NCBI RefSeq assembly: GCF_014284155.1
Contig: NZ_JACOFZ010000001.1
Coordinates: forward strand, 186,001 to 250,000
Direction of reading: 5' to 3'
DNA: 64,000 bases
Source of the DNA: Affinundibacterium nitidum
GTDB taxonomy: Bacteria > Pseudomonadota > Gammaproteobacteria > Burkholderiales > Burkholderiaceae_D
The translations under genes were made by a program, and so were the position numbers. Below, in pieces: positions 48,420 to 57,900 of this stretch; position 1 is the first letter of the stretch; each line of letters opens with the position of its first letter. Under the pieces are notes generated by a model that saw only the letters and a program-made list of their open reading frames with translations, searched no databases and was not told the origin of the DNA.

Positions 48420-48895
48420 TCCGAATACGGAACACCGTTCAATCCCATTGCACTCGATTTCGAGTACACATCAAACACATCAGCACCTGCACTGGGCCTA
48501 TCAAAGTCTGAAGCGAAACTACGCAAGCCCCAAGTATCGACCGCAGGCACAGACGCATCCGCAAAGAATGGATCACGCGGCACCCTACGCAAAAACTTCA
48601 ACTTCGGCCCTCCTGGCCGGGTCGTATCGTCCATGCCAATCACCAAGTCCAACAATGTCGCTGGGTATCCACTATCTTCAGGGCGCGTCAAAATTTTTCC
48701 TTGCGCACTCGCTGCTTTGTACGCATCCAAAGCGGTGCGGATTTCATTCAAAGCCGAACGTAACTCGCGTTCTTTTCCTCTGCGCACTGCATTCTCCATC
48801 ACAGGCACAGCCACTGTCGCCAAAATCGCCAAGATGGCGACTGAGGCTAACAGCTCAATAAAGCTAAATCCGCGTTGTGATGCTTGCTTAGTCAT
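48413..48895 (-). CDS. Minor pseudopilin
   Basis: 160 aa. Prepilin start QRG|FSFIELLASVAILAILA with Glu5 intact, then ELRSALNEIRTALDAYK, RPEDSGYPATLLDL and VPRDPFFADAS. Preceded by two tandem start-codon copies (see the repeat at 48888-48923). Confidence 0.85.
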   Translation of the reverse strand: MTKQASQRGFSFIELLASVAILAILATVAVPVMENAVRRGKERELRSALNEIRTALDAYKAASAQGKILTRPEDSGYPATLLDLVIGMDDTTRPGGPKLKFLRRVPRDPFFADASVPAVDTWGLRSFASDFDRPSAGADVFDVYSKSSAMGLNGVPYSEW

Positions 48896-48923
48896 TCACT
48901 TAGTCATTCAATTGGTCATGAAC
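48888..48923 (-). repeat. Three tandem 12-bp repeats over the pseudopilin start
   Basis: Reading the gene strand: ATGACCAATTGA, ATGACTAAGTGA, then ATGACTAAGCAA, which opens the real gene. The first two units are complete three-codon mini-ORFs ending in TGA directly followed by the next ATG. No strong ribosome-binding site is seen. Confidence 0.75.
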
Positions 48924-48944
48924 TTAAGATTCGAGATGAAGGTC

Positions 48945-51323
48945 TTATTTTTCTGCAGAAACCTTAAACAACAAAGGTAAGGCTGGTCGATCTACTGCTT
49001 GCTTCAATCCGATAGGTGTCATGCTAATGAGGCTCAAATCGCTATCCCCACTGTTCTTCAACATCTTATAAGTGATTTTGGCGATCGGCCCTTTTTGATT
49101 CACTGGAGTTCCTTCAGCACCGCTCACACCGATCGAAACACGGCCACTGGCAACGTCTATCGTGTGTCCAAAATTTGCCTTGCCTTCTTTACCGAAAAAT
49201 TGGCCATCGACCACACTCACGATTTCAATCTCGCCAGGCACAAATGCCAACTGCAAGGAAGCACCGCGCAAGGAATAAGGGCTGCTTAACTCTAAGTCCA
49301 ATACGCCAAGCTCGCCCTTCTTCAATTTATTGTTGCCTGCCCAGCTCATCTTTGGTGCATTTGGATTTTCTGGAACGACAGTTTGTACATTGCGGTTATC
49401 CGGTGTAAAAGTCGATGGCTTAGTAGCATTAGTATTAGCATCCGCTTTTCCGCCAGTTGCTTTAGTCGGCTCAACTTCTTCGGCATTACGTAACATGATG
49501 GGCTTGCTACGTAGATTTTGCTCCGTGCCCGACCAGAAAGCCTCGCTCGATGCTTCAATACGACGCATATTGCGCACCAAGTGCGGCGTAATCGACAAGA
49601 CAATTTCCGTTTTCTGTGTGGAATCGGTTTGGTTCGAGAACAAACGGCCCAAAATCGGGAGGTCGCCCAAGAAAGGAATGCGATTTGCTGATTTACGATC
49701 TTCGTCGCTAATCAAGCCTCCCAAGATTTGTGTCTCGCCATCTTTCAAGCGCAAGGCACTTGAAAAATTACGCGTACCAATTTGATAGGCTTGAGATCCA
49801 TTGTTCGTTTTCGTCGTAGAAACGATAGAACTCACTTCCAGATTAATCTTTAGGCCGATTTCATCACGTAAATGGATGTCCGGTTCTACATCTAATTTCA
49901 AACCAACGTCGACGTAATTGATGTTTTCAGAAACATAGGTACCGGTACTGGTCGTAGTGACCACAGGCACTTTGTCGCCGACCATGAACTTCGCTTTTTC
50001 ACGGTCACGCACACGAATACTTGGGTTTGCTAACAACTTAGCGTCGCCATCTGTCTTACGCAAACTGAGCGTCGCGCTTGGTAGCGTCACCCCGAGCAAA
50101 TTCGAGTTAATATTTTTAAAATCGTTAAGCTTGATGGTTTGGCCACCGCCTGTACTCGCGGTACTACCAGTGCCACTGCCGGTGTTAGAGACTAAATCGT
50201 TCAAAGGTGCCACAGTAAATTGGCTATTCACTTGCAAGCCCAAATTGAGCAAGTTAGAGCGATTGATTTCAAGCACTTCGACTTCCAACATGACTTCAGG
50301 CTCCTCCAGATCGTGCAGTGCCACTAATTTCTCCGCCAAGGCAATCGTCTGGGGGCTTTCGCGCAAGACGAACATATTGTATTTTTCATCGATGTAAATA
50401 TCTTTAACTTTCAAGATCGTCTTTAACATCTCCGCGCCCCGCTTGGCATCGATATTGGCCATGTAAAAAGCCTTGACCACTAAATCTTGATACTCTTTTT
50501 GCTTTTGTGAATTATTTGGATAAATCAACACACTGTTAGCATTCAAGATTTTTTTATCAAGCGCATTGGTCGACAACACCACATCAATCGCATCATCAAG
50601 CGTCGTGTTTTTGAGAGAAATTGTCGTACGTTGATCAAAGCGCACATCACGATCAAAAATAAAATTAATGCCCGTCGTACGAGACAGCGCATCAAAAATC
50701 ATTTTTACGTTAGATTCGCGAAATTCAAGATTAATCGGCTTTTTATACATCGCACCTAAGCGCGGCACCGTGATCGCGTCTTTATTTTGCTTTGCATCCA
50801 GCTCTCGCTTGAGTAGCTTCGCCGGTTGCAAATCTGGGCTGTTTTTGAGTGCGCGATCAACGGCTTCTGTCGCTTGTTCTATATCGCCCTCTTGCAATGC
50901 TTCTTTCGCTTTCGCCACGTCGGCCAAAGACAGTTCAAGGCGACGCAATACTTCAAGTCCAGAGCGCGCCATTGCATTGTTTTGGTCATATTGCAGAATG
51001 GAATAATAAGCGCGCTCTGCGTCTTTGCTACGCCCAAGTGCAAATGCATCTGTTGCTTGTTTTAACAAACGGGCGGTCGCTTGCTCACGGGCGCGCAGCC
51101 AGTCGTTACGTATTTCCAAATCATTTGGGCGCAAACGTGCGGCTTCAGCGAGATGACGAATACCGGCTTCGTAATCTTGTTTCTTCATCGCGTATAAGCC
51201 ATCACGATGATGAAACTCGGCCGCACAAGCGCCTAATAACAAGGCGAGCAAGACCATGGTCGTGGTGGCGAATGTTTTGCGTAAAGCCAAAGTTGGCAGA
51301 GAAGTGAACCAATTAGTTATCAT
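48945..51323 (-). CDS. gspD: Secretin with TPR N-terminus and cohesin-like C-terminus
   Basis: 792 aa. Signal and lipobox LLLGAC near residue 33, then tetratricopeptide-type helices (residues about 40-180), N0/N1-type domains (FRESNVKMIFDALSRTTGIN), and a secretin core (VPVVTTTSTGTYVSE, VGLKLDVEPDIHL, LLGGLISDE-like, LGDLPILGRLFSN). After the secretin, a cohesin-like domain (GELGVLDLELSSPYSLRGAS; about residues 670-780) that is not part of canonical GspD. Overlaps the PilP-like gene in an ATGA. It makes the outer-membrane pore of this system. Confidence 0.9.
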   Translation of the reverse strand: MITNWFTSLPTLALRKTFATTTMVLLALLLGACAAEFHHRDGLYAMKKQDYEAGIRHLAEAARLRPNDLEIRNDWLRAREQATARLLKQATDAFALGRSKDAERAYYSILQYDQNNAMARSGLEVLRRLELSLADVAKAKEALQEGDIEQATEAVDRALKNSPDLQPAKLLKRELDAKQNKDAITVPRLGAMYKKPINLEFRESNVKMIFDALSRTTGINFIFDRDVRFDQRTTISLKNTTLDDAIDVVLSTNALDKKILNANSVLIYPNNSQKQKEYQDLVVKAFYMANIDAKRGAEMLKTILKVKDIYIDEKYNMFVLRESPQTIALAEKLVALHDLEEPEVMLEVEVLEINRSNLLNLGLQVNSQFTVAPLNDLVSNTGSGTGSTASTGGGQTIKLNDFKNINSNLLGVTLPSATLSLRKTDGDAKLLANPSIRVRDREKAKFMVGDKVPVVTTTSTGTYVSENINYVDVGLKLDVEPDIHLRDEIGLKINLEVSSIVSTTKTNNGSQAYQIGTRNFSSALRLKDGETQILGGLISDEDRKSANRIPFLGDLPILGRLFSNQTDSTQKTEIVLSITPHLVRNMRRIEASSEAFWSGTEQNLRSKPIMLRNAEEVEPTKATGGKADANTNATKPSTFTPDNRNVQTVVPENPNAPKMSWAGNNKLKKGELGVLDLELSSPYSLRGASLQLAFVPGEIEIVSVVDGQFFGKEGKANFGHTIDVASGRVSIGVSGAEGTPVNQKGPIAKITYKMLKNSGDSDLSLISMTPIGLKQAVDRPALPLLFKVSAEK

Positions 51324-51838
51324 GGTCTTGCCGTATTCATATTCAATATTTGTTTTTCGCCAGTTGGCAAATGAAGAAATTCAATCTCGTTGGCGGACAT
51401 CTTCAGCACTTTGTAAACACCTTCAACCGTGTCTTCTGCGCGCACCAAAATTAACTGTTCACCGCGGCCAAGATAAACCACTTGCTCACCACCATCATTG
51501 AGCTGGCCCATGTAGTTAAACGGCAGTGGCGGCGCACTAACGACAACGGGTGCTACCGGCTCTTGCCGTTGCACAGCAATTTGTTTTGGTGCGGGCGGCG
51601 GTGGAGGTGGCGGCGGCTCCCAGCCACGTGGTGCAAAAGGATCTGCCTCATCATAGTCATCTGCAGAAGCAGCAGAGGCGACTTGCATTGCCTCCGTTTT
51701 TTTCTGTGCAGTGTCACGTGGCTTTGCCGCTGATACTTGTTCTTCCTCCGGCCCCGGCGCGAATATCGCTGCGACTGTCACCGACAATAACAACAGCCAA
51801 ATCGCCCACCGTTTTTTCGACGCCTTATCCACGCTCAC
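51320..51838 (-). CDS. PilP/GspC-like periplasmic protein
   Basis: 172 aa. One N-terminal membrane segment (AIWLLLLSVTVAAIFA), a Pro-rich stretch with eight prolines in a row, and a small beta domain (NYMGQLNDGGEQVVYLGRG) resembling the PilP/HR domain that contacts secretin N-domains. Overlaps the PilO-like gene by 14 nt. Confidence 0.65.
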   Translation of the reverse strand: MSVDKASKKRWAIWLLLLSVTVAAIFAPGPEEEQVSAAKPRDTAQKKTEAMQVASAASADDYDEADPFAPRGWEPPPPPPPPAPKQIAVQRQEPVAPVVVSAPPLPFNYMGQLNDGGEQVVYLGRGEQLILVRAEDTVEGVYKVLKMSANEIEFLHLPTGEKQILNMNTARP

Positions 51839-52376
51839 CTCGAGCGAAGAAAGCGGTGAAACTCAAATCACAATTGAGTTCAGCAAACGTAATGTCTTCA
51901 CGCGAGCACGACATAGAATCGAGCGTCACATGCCCAAACTCGGCATGCATATCTTTAATGAAACGGCGTAGCGACGGATAATTGCTCAACACCGAAAACT
52001 GAATGCGATAGCGTAAGTATGGTTGCGTTGGCGCTTCGTCGAGTACATAACTCATCTCGTTCAATGCCAAGTGCGAACGCCCTGCCACCTTGTGCAAAGA
52101 GCGAATAAAACTCGCATTGTGAAACGCAGGCAACACAATAGGCGCTTGAATTTTCTTGGCCGTTTCTGCATTCTCTTGCTGGCGCTGCACCACGGCCGTC
52201 TGTAGTCGCGATGCTTCTTGCTTCAGGCTATACAACTGATTCCACTGCCACGTCCACAACACGATGGCCACCACTAAGATTACAAACGCAGCCAAGCACG
52301 CCAACAACCACCCCAATTGCGTATGCAAGGCGCGGCGAAAATGAAATCGCAGATAAGGAAAAAAGTGGCGGAGCAT
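51825..52376 (-). CDS. PilO/GspM-like assembly protein
   Basis: 183 aa. Membrane segment near residues 21-43, a coiled coil, then a ferredoxin-like domain (PYLRYRIQFSVLSNYPSLRR). First gene of the minus-strand secretion operon. Assigned by topology and gene order. Confidence 0.65.
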   Translation of the reverse strand: MLRHFFPYLRFHFRRALHTQLGWLLACLAAFVILVVAIVLWTWQWNQLYSLKQEASRLQTAVVQRQQENAETAKKIQAPIVLPAFHNASFIRSLHKVAGRSHLALNEMSYVLDEAPTQPYLRYRIQFSVLSNYPSLRRFIKDMHAEFGHVTLDSMSCSREDITFAELNCDLSFTAFFARGERG

Positions 52377-52589
52377 GGTGTGAAGAATAGACCAGCGAGC
52401 AATCGCTCAACTGTTTCAGTGTGGCAATTTAATCAACAAAATAAAGTGCCGTATGATAGCAGAAAAACAGTGTCGAAAAACCTATTGTGAAATCTATTTT
52501 TCATCAGGCTAAAGGCAAGGAAAACAAAGCGCAACAATGTTTTCAAGGCAACTTGGATGGTATTCAATGTGATACCAAGCACCCGCCAT

Positions 52590-53677
52590 TTACGCTACTT
52601 GCATCTGTACACGAACATTCACGCCAACGACACAGCGTTTCTTCAGATGACAGGCATAAGCACGGATACGGTGTAGTTGTCCAATCACAGTACCTCTTCG
52701 CATCGCTTTCGCTTGCATGTGCTCTTCGAAGTTCTCTCGCGTGAACCCGAGGCGGCTAAGTATGGGAGGTAATTTCTCATCGACCGCATGCTTTTTATCT
52801 TTACGCACAACACGTGAAGTCCAATCGACCAGCACAATGTAGTCTACTAAGCGAAATGGCATGCCTTTGGCTGGATCTGCATTTAGATCATTAGCAAAGC
52901 GATGCAGTTTTGGGAAATGCCGGTGAGAATTCCAGCCTGATTTCGCCTTCGACAGCGCCGAAAACCTATGTGAGATATCACTATTTTTTTCGCTGGTAGG
53001 TGCTCTCTCTGTATCCTCTTTGCGAGGTAAACGTCGAATACGTTTTTGCATTAACCGCTGTTGTATCGAAGTGAAATCGGAAAGCTCTGGCGTCTTGGCA
53101 ATTCCAGCACGCACCGGATTCAAATCGACATAGACGCAACATGCCAACAAGCCCGCTTCATCTAAGACCGCCTGACTCTTAAATCGCCCTTCCCAAAAAC
53201 GCCCAGTGCATTGATCTTCTTCATTGGCACGACGTGCGATCGGCTCATTGAGTGCACGCATAAACCAGAACAAATCACGCAATCGATCACGCCATAGTCT
53301 AAGCGTTTTCTGCGCAACAGAAATTTCAGCTTGAATGACTAGCTCGCCGTTCAGATATCGATCTACAAGTAGAGGCAAAGAAAAGATCTTAGCCCACCGA
53401 CGTCCTACTTCTTGATCTAACCATGACCGCGCTCGTGAAACATCCACATGCACCACAAGATGGTAGTGATTGGACATTACTGCGTATGCACAGACATTAA
53501 TCGCAAAGCTACGACTTAATTCAGATAAACGCTCGGTGACCCAAGCTTTGCGATGAGAAAATCTTGCCCAGAACAATCATCTTTACCCCACAAGAAGGCC
53601 CTGCGTACGCAGCGGCCTATGCAGTGATAGTAAGGCGTGGCAGACATTGCCACCAAATTCTTTCTGGCTGTTGGCAT
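52590..53677 (-). pseudogene. REP-associated-type Y1 transposase, frameshifted
   Basis: The reading frame starting at ATG 53677 ([20 protein letters not shown]), with GGAAG upstream, breaks near 53558-53561. The remainder continues in another frame from FSHRKAW to the end at 52590. Adding one A/T to the run there rejoins the frames, giving [13 protein letters not shown] and a protein of about 362 aa. HUH-type motif NHYHLVVH and LNPVRAGI are intact. It belongs to the IS200/RAYT-like transposase group used for REP mobilisation. Confidence 0.82.
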
Positions 53678-53764
53678 ATGACTTCCTTTCGAAAGTAACC
53701 AATAACAACAGCTTAGATAAAAGTATTTAAATGACAAGAAAAATTTATATGATAGATGGGTGTC

Positions 53765-54184
53765 TTATTTGGTGCTTTGTCTACTACTGGTGCCCCTATT
53801 CAAAGCTAAACACATAATGTAGGCCAACAGAGCTACAAGTAAGTGTCCAAGTGAAAAATAGCTAAAGACGTCTGAAAAGTTGACACCACCAAAAAACAAG
53901 TCGGGGACAAAGCTTACGGTAAGTGAAACCAAAAAAAGTATTAGTAAATCCATAATTGACTTCTTTTGAGCCCCTACCAAATACCAGATGTAAAAAGCAA
54001 ACCCTATTACTACAAGAATCGACCAACGAACATACCGTACATTCATCGCTGCATCAGCTGGTGATTTATAAAAACCATATGCCTCAAAAAAAATTGACAT
54101 TGATAGACCTTGAAGAAAACCCACTGCGAAAGGTGCCATACCAATTAAAAGTGCGAAAAGAAAGAATCTCTTTTTATTAATCAT
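53765..54184 (-). CDS. Four-helix membrane protein, unknown
   Basis: 139 aa from ATG 54184 (MINKKRFFLFALLIG). Four hydrophobic segments at about residues 8-28, 50-70, 78-95 and 108-128, with short polar ends. No family recognised. Between a degenerate transposase and a toxin locus, so it may be cargo. Confidence 0.6.
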   Translation of the reverse strand: MINKKRFFLFALLIGMAPFAVGFLQGLSMSIFFEAYGFYKSPADAAMNVRYVRWSILVVIGFAFYIWYLVGAQKKSIMDLLILFLVSLTVSFVPDLFFGGVNFSDVFSYFSLGHLLVALLAYIMCLALNRGTSSRQSTK

Positions 54185-54477
54185 TCTCAACCCAAACAAA
54201 ATAAGATATTTATGATACTAAGTCTCGGAGGCACACACCACCAATTTTACACTGACTTCCTTACCAATAACTTTGATACACGAATATGGGGCGCTCATGT
54301 TGATGCTCGATTTTACGGGAGGGTTACAACACGAAATATGGGTGTCTTAGTTAGTAGATTTTCGCCAAACTAATCCTCTGAAAAAAACCACCAAACATTC
54401 AATATGGGTACTTTTGCAAAACCTCCACTGTACCAGCAAACATAAAAAAAACAGAAACAAAACAAACTATTGCTCTG
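54185..54477. other. Non-coding spacer downstream of the candidate immunity gene
   Basis: 293 bp without a supported gene. The word ATGGGTGTCTTA (54338-54349) recurs at 53756-53767, at the 3' end of the neighbouring membrane-protein gene. Confidence 0.5.
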
Positions 54478-54951
54478 TCAAAATTCTATGTTAGTCCATT
54501 TATCACCGAGAACCTCCAGTGTAAGCATCTGTCCCTCATCGGGATCAACCTCCCAATCCAGTAAAATTTTGCCTGATCCACTTTGATTGACAATTACAAC
54601 GATGCCCTCAGGGAGAGTACCAAACGGAAAATCAAAATCAACATCCAATAACGATTTTAACTTCGCTGGGCCAAACTCATTTGAAAGTTCTGTCCAAATT
54701 AATACAGACTCATTCTGAGCACGTGCTAAGCTCAGCACAAACTTTTCGAATCGAGGGGAACTTTTCTCGCAAAAAGGAAGCTGATAAACTTTTTTGGATA
54801 TGACTTCTATTGATTTGACTTTATCTCGCAATGCACCAATATCAGCAAAAGACAAGAGGTCAGGAACAGCCAACTTGTCCTTTACTAAATTCTGCAATTG
54901 TGTGTAATACTGAGCCAAGCGCTCGCTACCATTATTTTTCGTTGTTGTCAT
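54478..54951 (-). CDS. Candidate immunity protein for RHS toxin
   Basis: 157 aa from ATG 54951 (MTTTKNNGSERL), with GAAGGTTAACT upstream; the start overlaps the 3' end of the RHS gene by 20 nt. Acidic, globular, no signal peptide; features include RFEKFVLSLARAQNESVLIW and DWEVDPDEGQMLTLEVLG. No family recognised. Its position directly after the C-terminal toxin-like region is the usual place for a cognate immunity gene; not proven. Confidence 0.6.
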   Translation of the reverse strand: MTTTKNNGSERLAQYYTQLQNLVKDKLAVPDLLSFADIGALRDKVKSIEVISKKVYQLPFCEKSSPRFEKFVLSLARAQNESVLIWTELSNEFGPAKLKSLLDVDFDFPFGTLPEGIVVIVNQSGSGKILLDWEVDPDEGQMLTLEVLGDKWTNIEF

Positions 54952-57900
54952 AGTTAACCTTCGACTTGTCATTTGTCAATTTTGGGCGATCATGTTTGGT
55001 CATCCGCACTTCACCAGTAGCTGGATCAGTTCGAACCTTACCAGCCTCCCAATGCGGATCATTTTCATGACCACGGTCCATAGTTTGTTGCTGTACGGAC
55101 TTAATTTGAAGACCTCCACCTTCCTTCGGGACCTCGTACTGATATTCACGGCCTGAATCATTCTTGGATTGTGATTTTGGTTGTTGACTCGTTGGGATCC
55201 CTTCATCCCGCATCGCTTCGCGCCGCGCTGCTCGAGACGTCTCTTTTCTTTTCTCACCATCAGTACCTGAATTCTTAGCGCGCTCAGATCCGGTGGGCGC
55301 AGCTTTAGTATCCTGAGATTTGTCACTCGTCGCTACATTCTTGGACTGTGATTTTACCGCATTCAATGAGCTTTGCTCAGAAGGCGACGCGTCCTTACCA
55401 ACGGACGCCCTTTCAGCTTGACGGTTTTGTTTGGCTTCCACCAACGCGACTACAGCTTGCGCGCCAGTTTCTGGACTGATTCTTCCTGTTGTCGCTAGCT
55501 CTCTTATAGCGGAACCGACCGCATGTCCTTTCAAAGCATCATTTCCACCCCATCGACCTGCAGCAGCTTCACCTGCCATCCAAATTTGACGTTGTTCAGG
55601 GGTTAAATTCATCATGCCAACGGCCGCCCCATAGGCTCGATCTGCCGCGTCTGGTTCAAACCCAGTCGGATCCGTCAAATTAGTAGGATTATTGAGCACA
55701 TAAGCAAATCGATTATAACTCTGCCCATTCATCGGATCTTGCAAGATCGGATCCGCACTCACAAACCGCGCCACCAACGGATCATAAACCCGCCCATTCA
55801 TATGCACCATATCCAGCGAATCCAACATCTCATGCCCGGTATACCCGCGATGATCGACATTAGAGCCTAATGTCGTTGGTTCTGGCGTCGCACCACCATT
55901 CAAAGTAAAGCGATGTCCCCAACTATCAAAGGCAAATTTATGCGCTTTGCCATCACTCACGAGGTATTGACCATTGACGTCAGTTTGCGCCACGATACTA
56001 CCTAAGCGCTCGCTATGGTTCCAAACCAATTGCGTCGCTTTGCTGCCTTCTTCGAACTCAAAACCGATACCCATCGGCCAGTAAGTACGGATGGTCTTGA
56101 CACCTGATCTGGTTTCGACTTCTTGCACGCCAGCATAGACGATGTTGCCGGTATCACTGGTATGCAGTGTGCGTTGATGTTCTGGACCGTACTTGAACTC
56201 GTTATAGACCGCACCTTTACTGATACGCAAAGGCATATCAAAACTCATCCACGTGATAGTGCGACCATTTCCACTCGTTTGATTACCGTTGTCGTCGTAA
56301 GTGAAGCTGCCTACACCAGGAATGCTCTGTACCGCATGGGGGCGAACGCTTGTTGGTCCCTGAGCAGGATACTCATAGTTACCGCTACTGACATTGGTCT
56401 TAAATGTCAAATTACCGGTTGCATCGTAGCGATATTCTTGGACTGGGAACGTCGACAAATCGATTGTTGACTTGACCAAGCGATTGAGTTTGTCATACTC
56501 ATATTTCTCAATAAACCCATCGGCACTGCCGCTCCAATACAAAGTACGTTTATTGACACTACCAATGGCATCATACTCATAGCCTTGCTGCACGCGTGCT
56601 TCATTGGTGCTGGTCGTTTTCACATTCCCTGATTCAAGCAAAGCTGAATAAGCGTTGTACGCATGCGTATCGTTGAGGCCATTACCTAAGGCTGCTTCAC
56701 GTACACGATTCGCCGCATCTTGTACTTTGACTTGCCACAATTTCAGAGCACCGCGCTCAACACGATCTAAATAACCAAAGCGGTTATAACGCTGATCAAA
56801 GACTTTAGAGGGATCAGCGCCACGATTATGTTTGTTTGTAATCAAACGCCCCCATGCATCGTACTGTGACAGCGATTTGTACACACCGTCAGTCAATAAC
56901 TGTGCTGTTTCTTGCGGGCGACCGAAACTATCAAACGTATGCGTACGGCTATAGGTTTTGTTTGTAGCTGTGCCGGTATAGGCTTCTTGCAATTGCCCAA
57001 TCGCTTTATTACCGACGTCATACACCCAGTGGCTTTCCAAATCTGTTTCATAGCGTGCTGTCATACGTCCCAGCATATCGAACACAGTGCGTGTTTGCTG
57101 GCCTGCTAGGCGTTGCTTAGGACTAATCTGCGCCCAAGTTTGGCCTAATGGGTTAACTTTATATTCGATAAAACCTAAGTCAGGATCACGCAATGCCGTT
57201 TTACGACCGAGACTATCGTACTCGACCTTAATCACATTGCCTGAGGGGTCCGTCGTTTTGATCAAGTTACCAAAGGCGTCGTAGTTAAACGCTGTTTTAC
57301 CACCGATGGGGTCTGTTACCTCAATCAATTGTTGCTGCGCATTGCGCAATTCACGTCGCACTTGATTGAGTGCGTTTGTGGTCGTAATTAGGTAACCATT
57401 GTATTGGGTCGTTGTCACCTGAGGTGCGCCACCAGCGCCATAGTTCTGCAAACTCCTCACTCGGCCAAGTTCATCGTATTCGTTGATACGATTCGCTAAG
57501 TAACGTGTTTCATTCACAAAGTATGGTTGGCTCGTTTCGACCACTCGACCCAAACTATCGTAGGTTTTATCTGCGTACACGATAGTGCCGTTGAAGCCGA
57601 AACTTTGCGTACCGACTTGATGTCCCACGTTATCACTAAAACTTAATTGTGGAACGGTGGTACGAGCACTACCGTTGAATGAATCTACGATTTGCACGAC
57701 ACTGCCACCAAACGGACAAGTCCCTTGGCAGTCTTTGACGTAATTGCGAGTCTCGTTGCCATCGGCGCGCAACTCGTGGGTGATACGACCGAAGCCATTG
57801 ACCGTCCACGTTGTGGTCAATAGATTTGGACCTGTGAGGCTAATTCGCGCACCTGTGCCTGCATGGTAGCTCGAATTTTCTGTGTGACCTAAGGCATTCG

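Noticed and set aside
48888-48923. CRISPR-like or phage repeat
   Set aside because: Only three contiguous 12-bp units without spacers; no cas genes in the window.
52487-52744. 85-aa reading frame on the plus strand
   Set aside because: GTG start without a site; more than half of it is antisense to the transposase 3' end.
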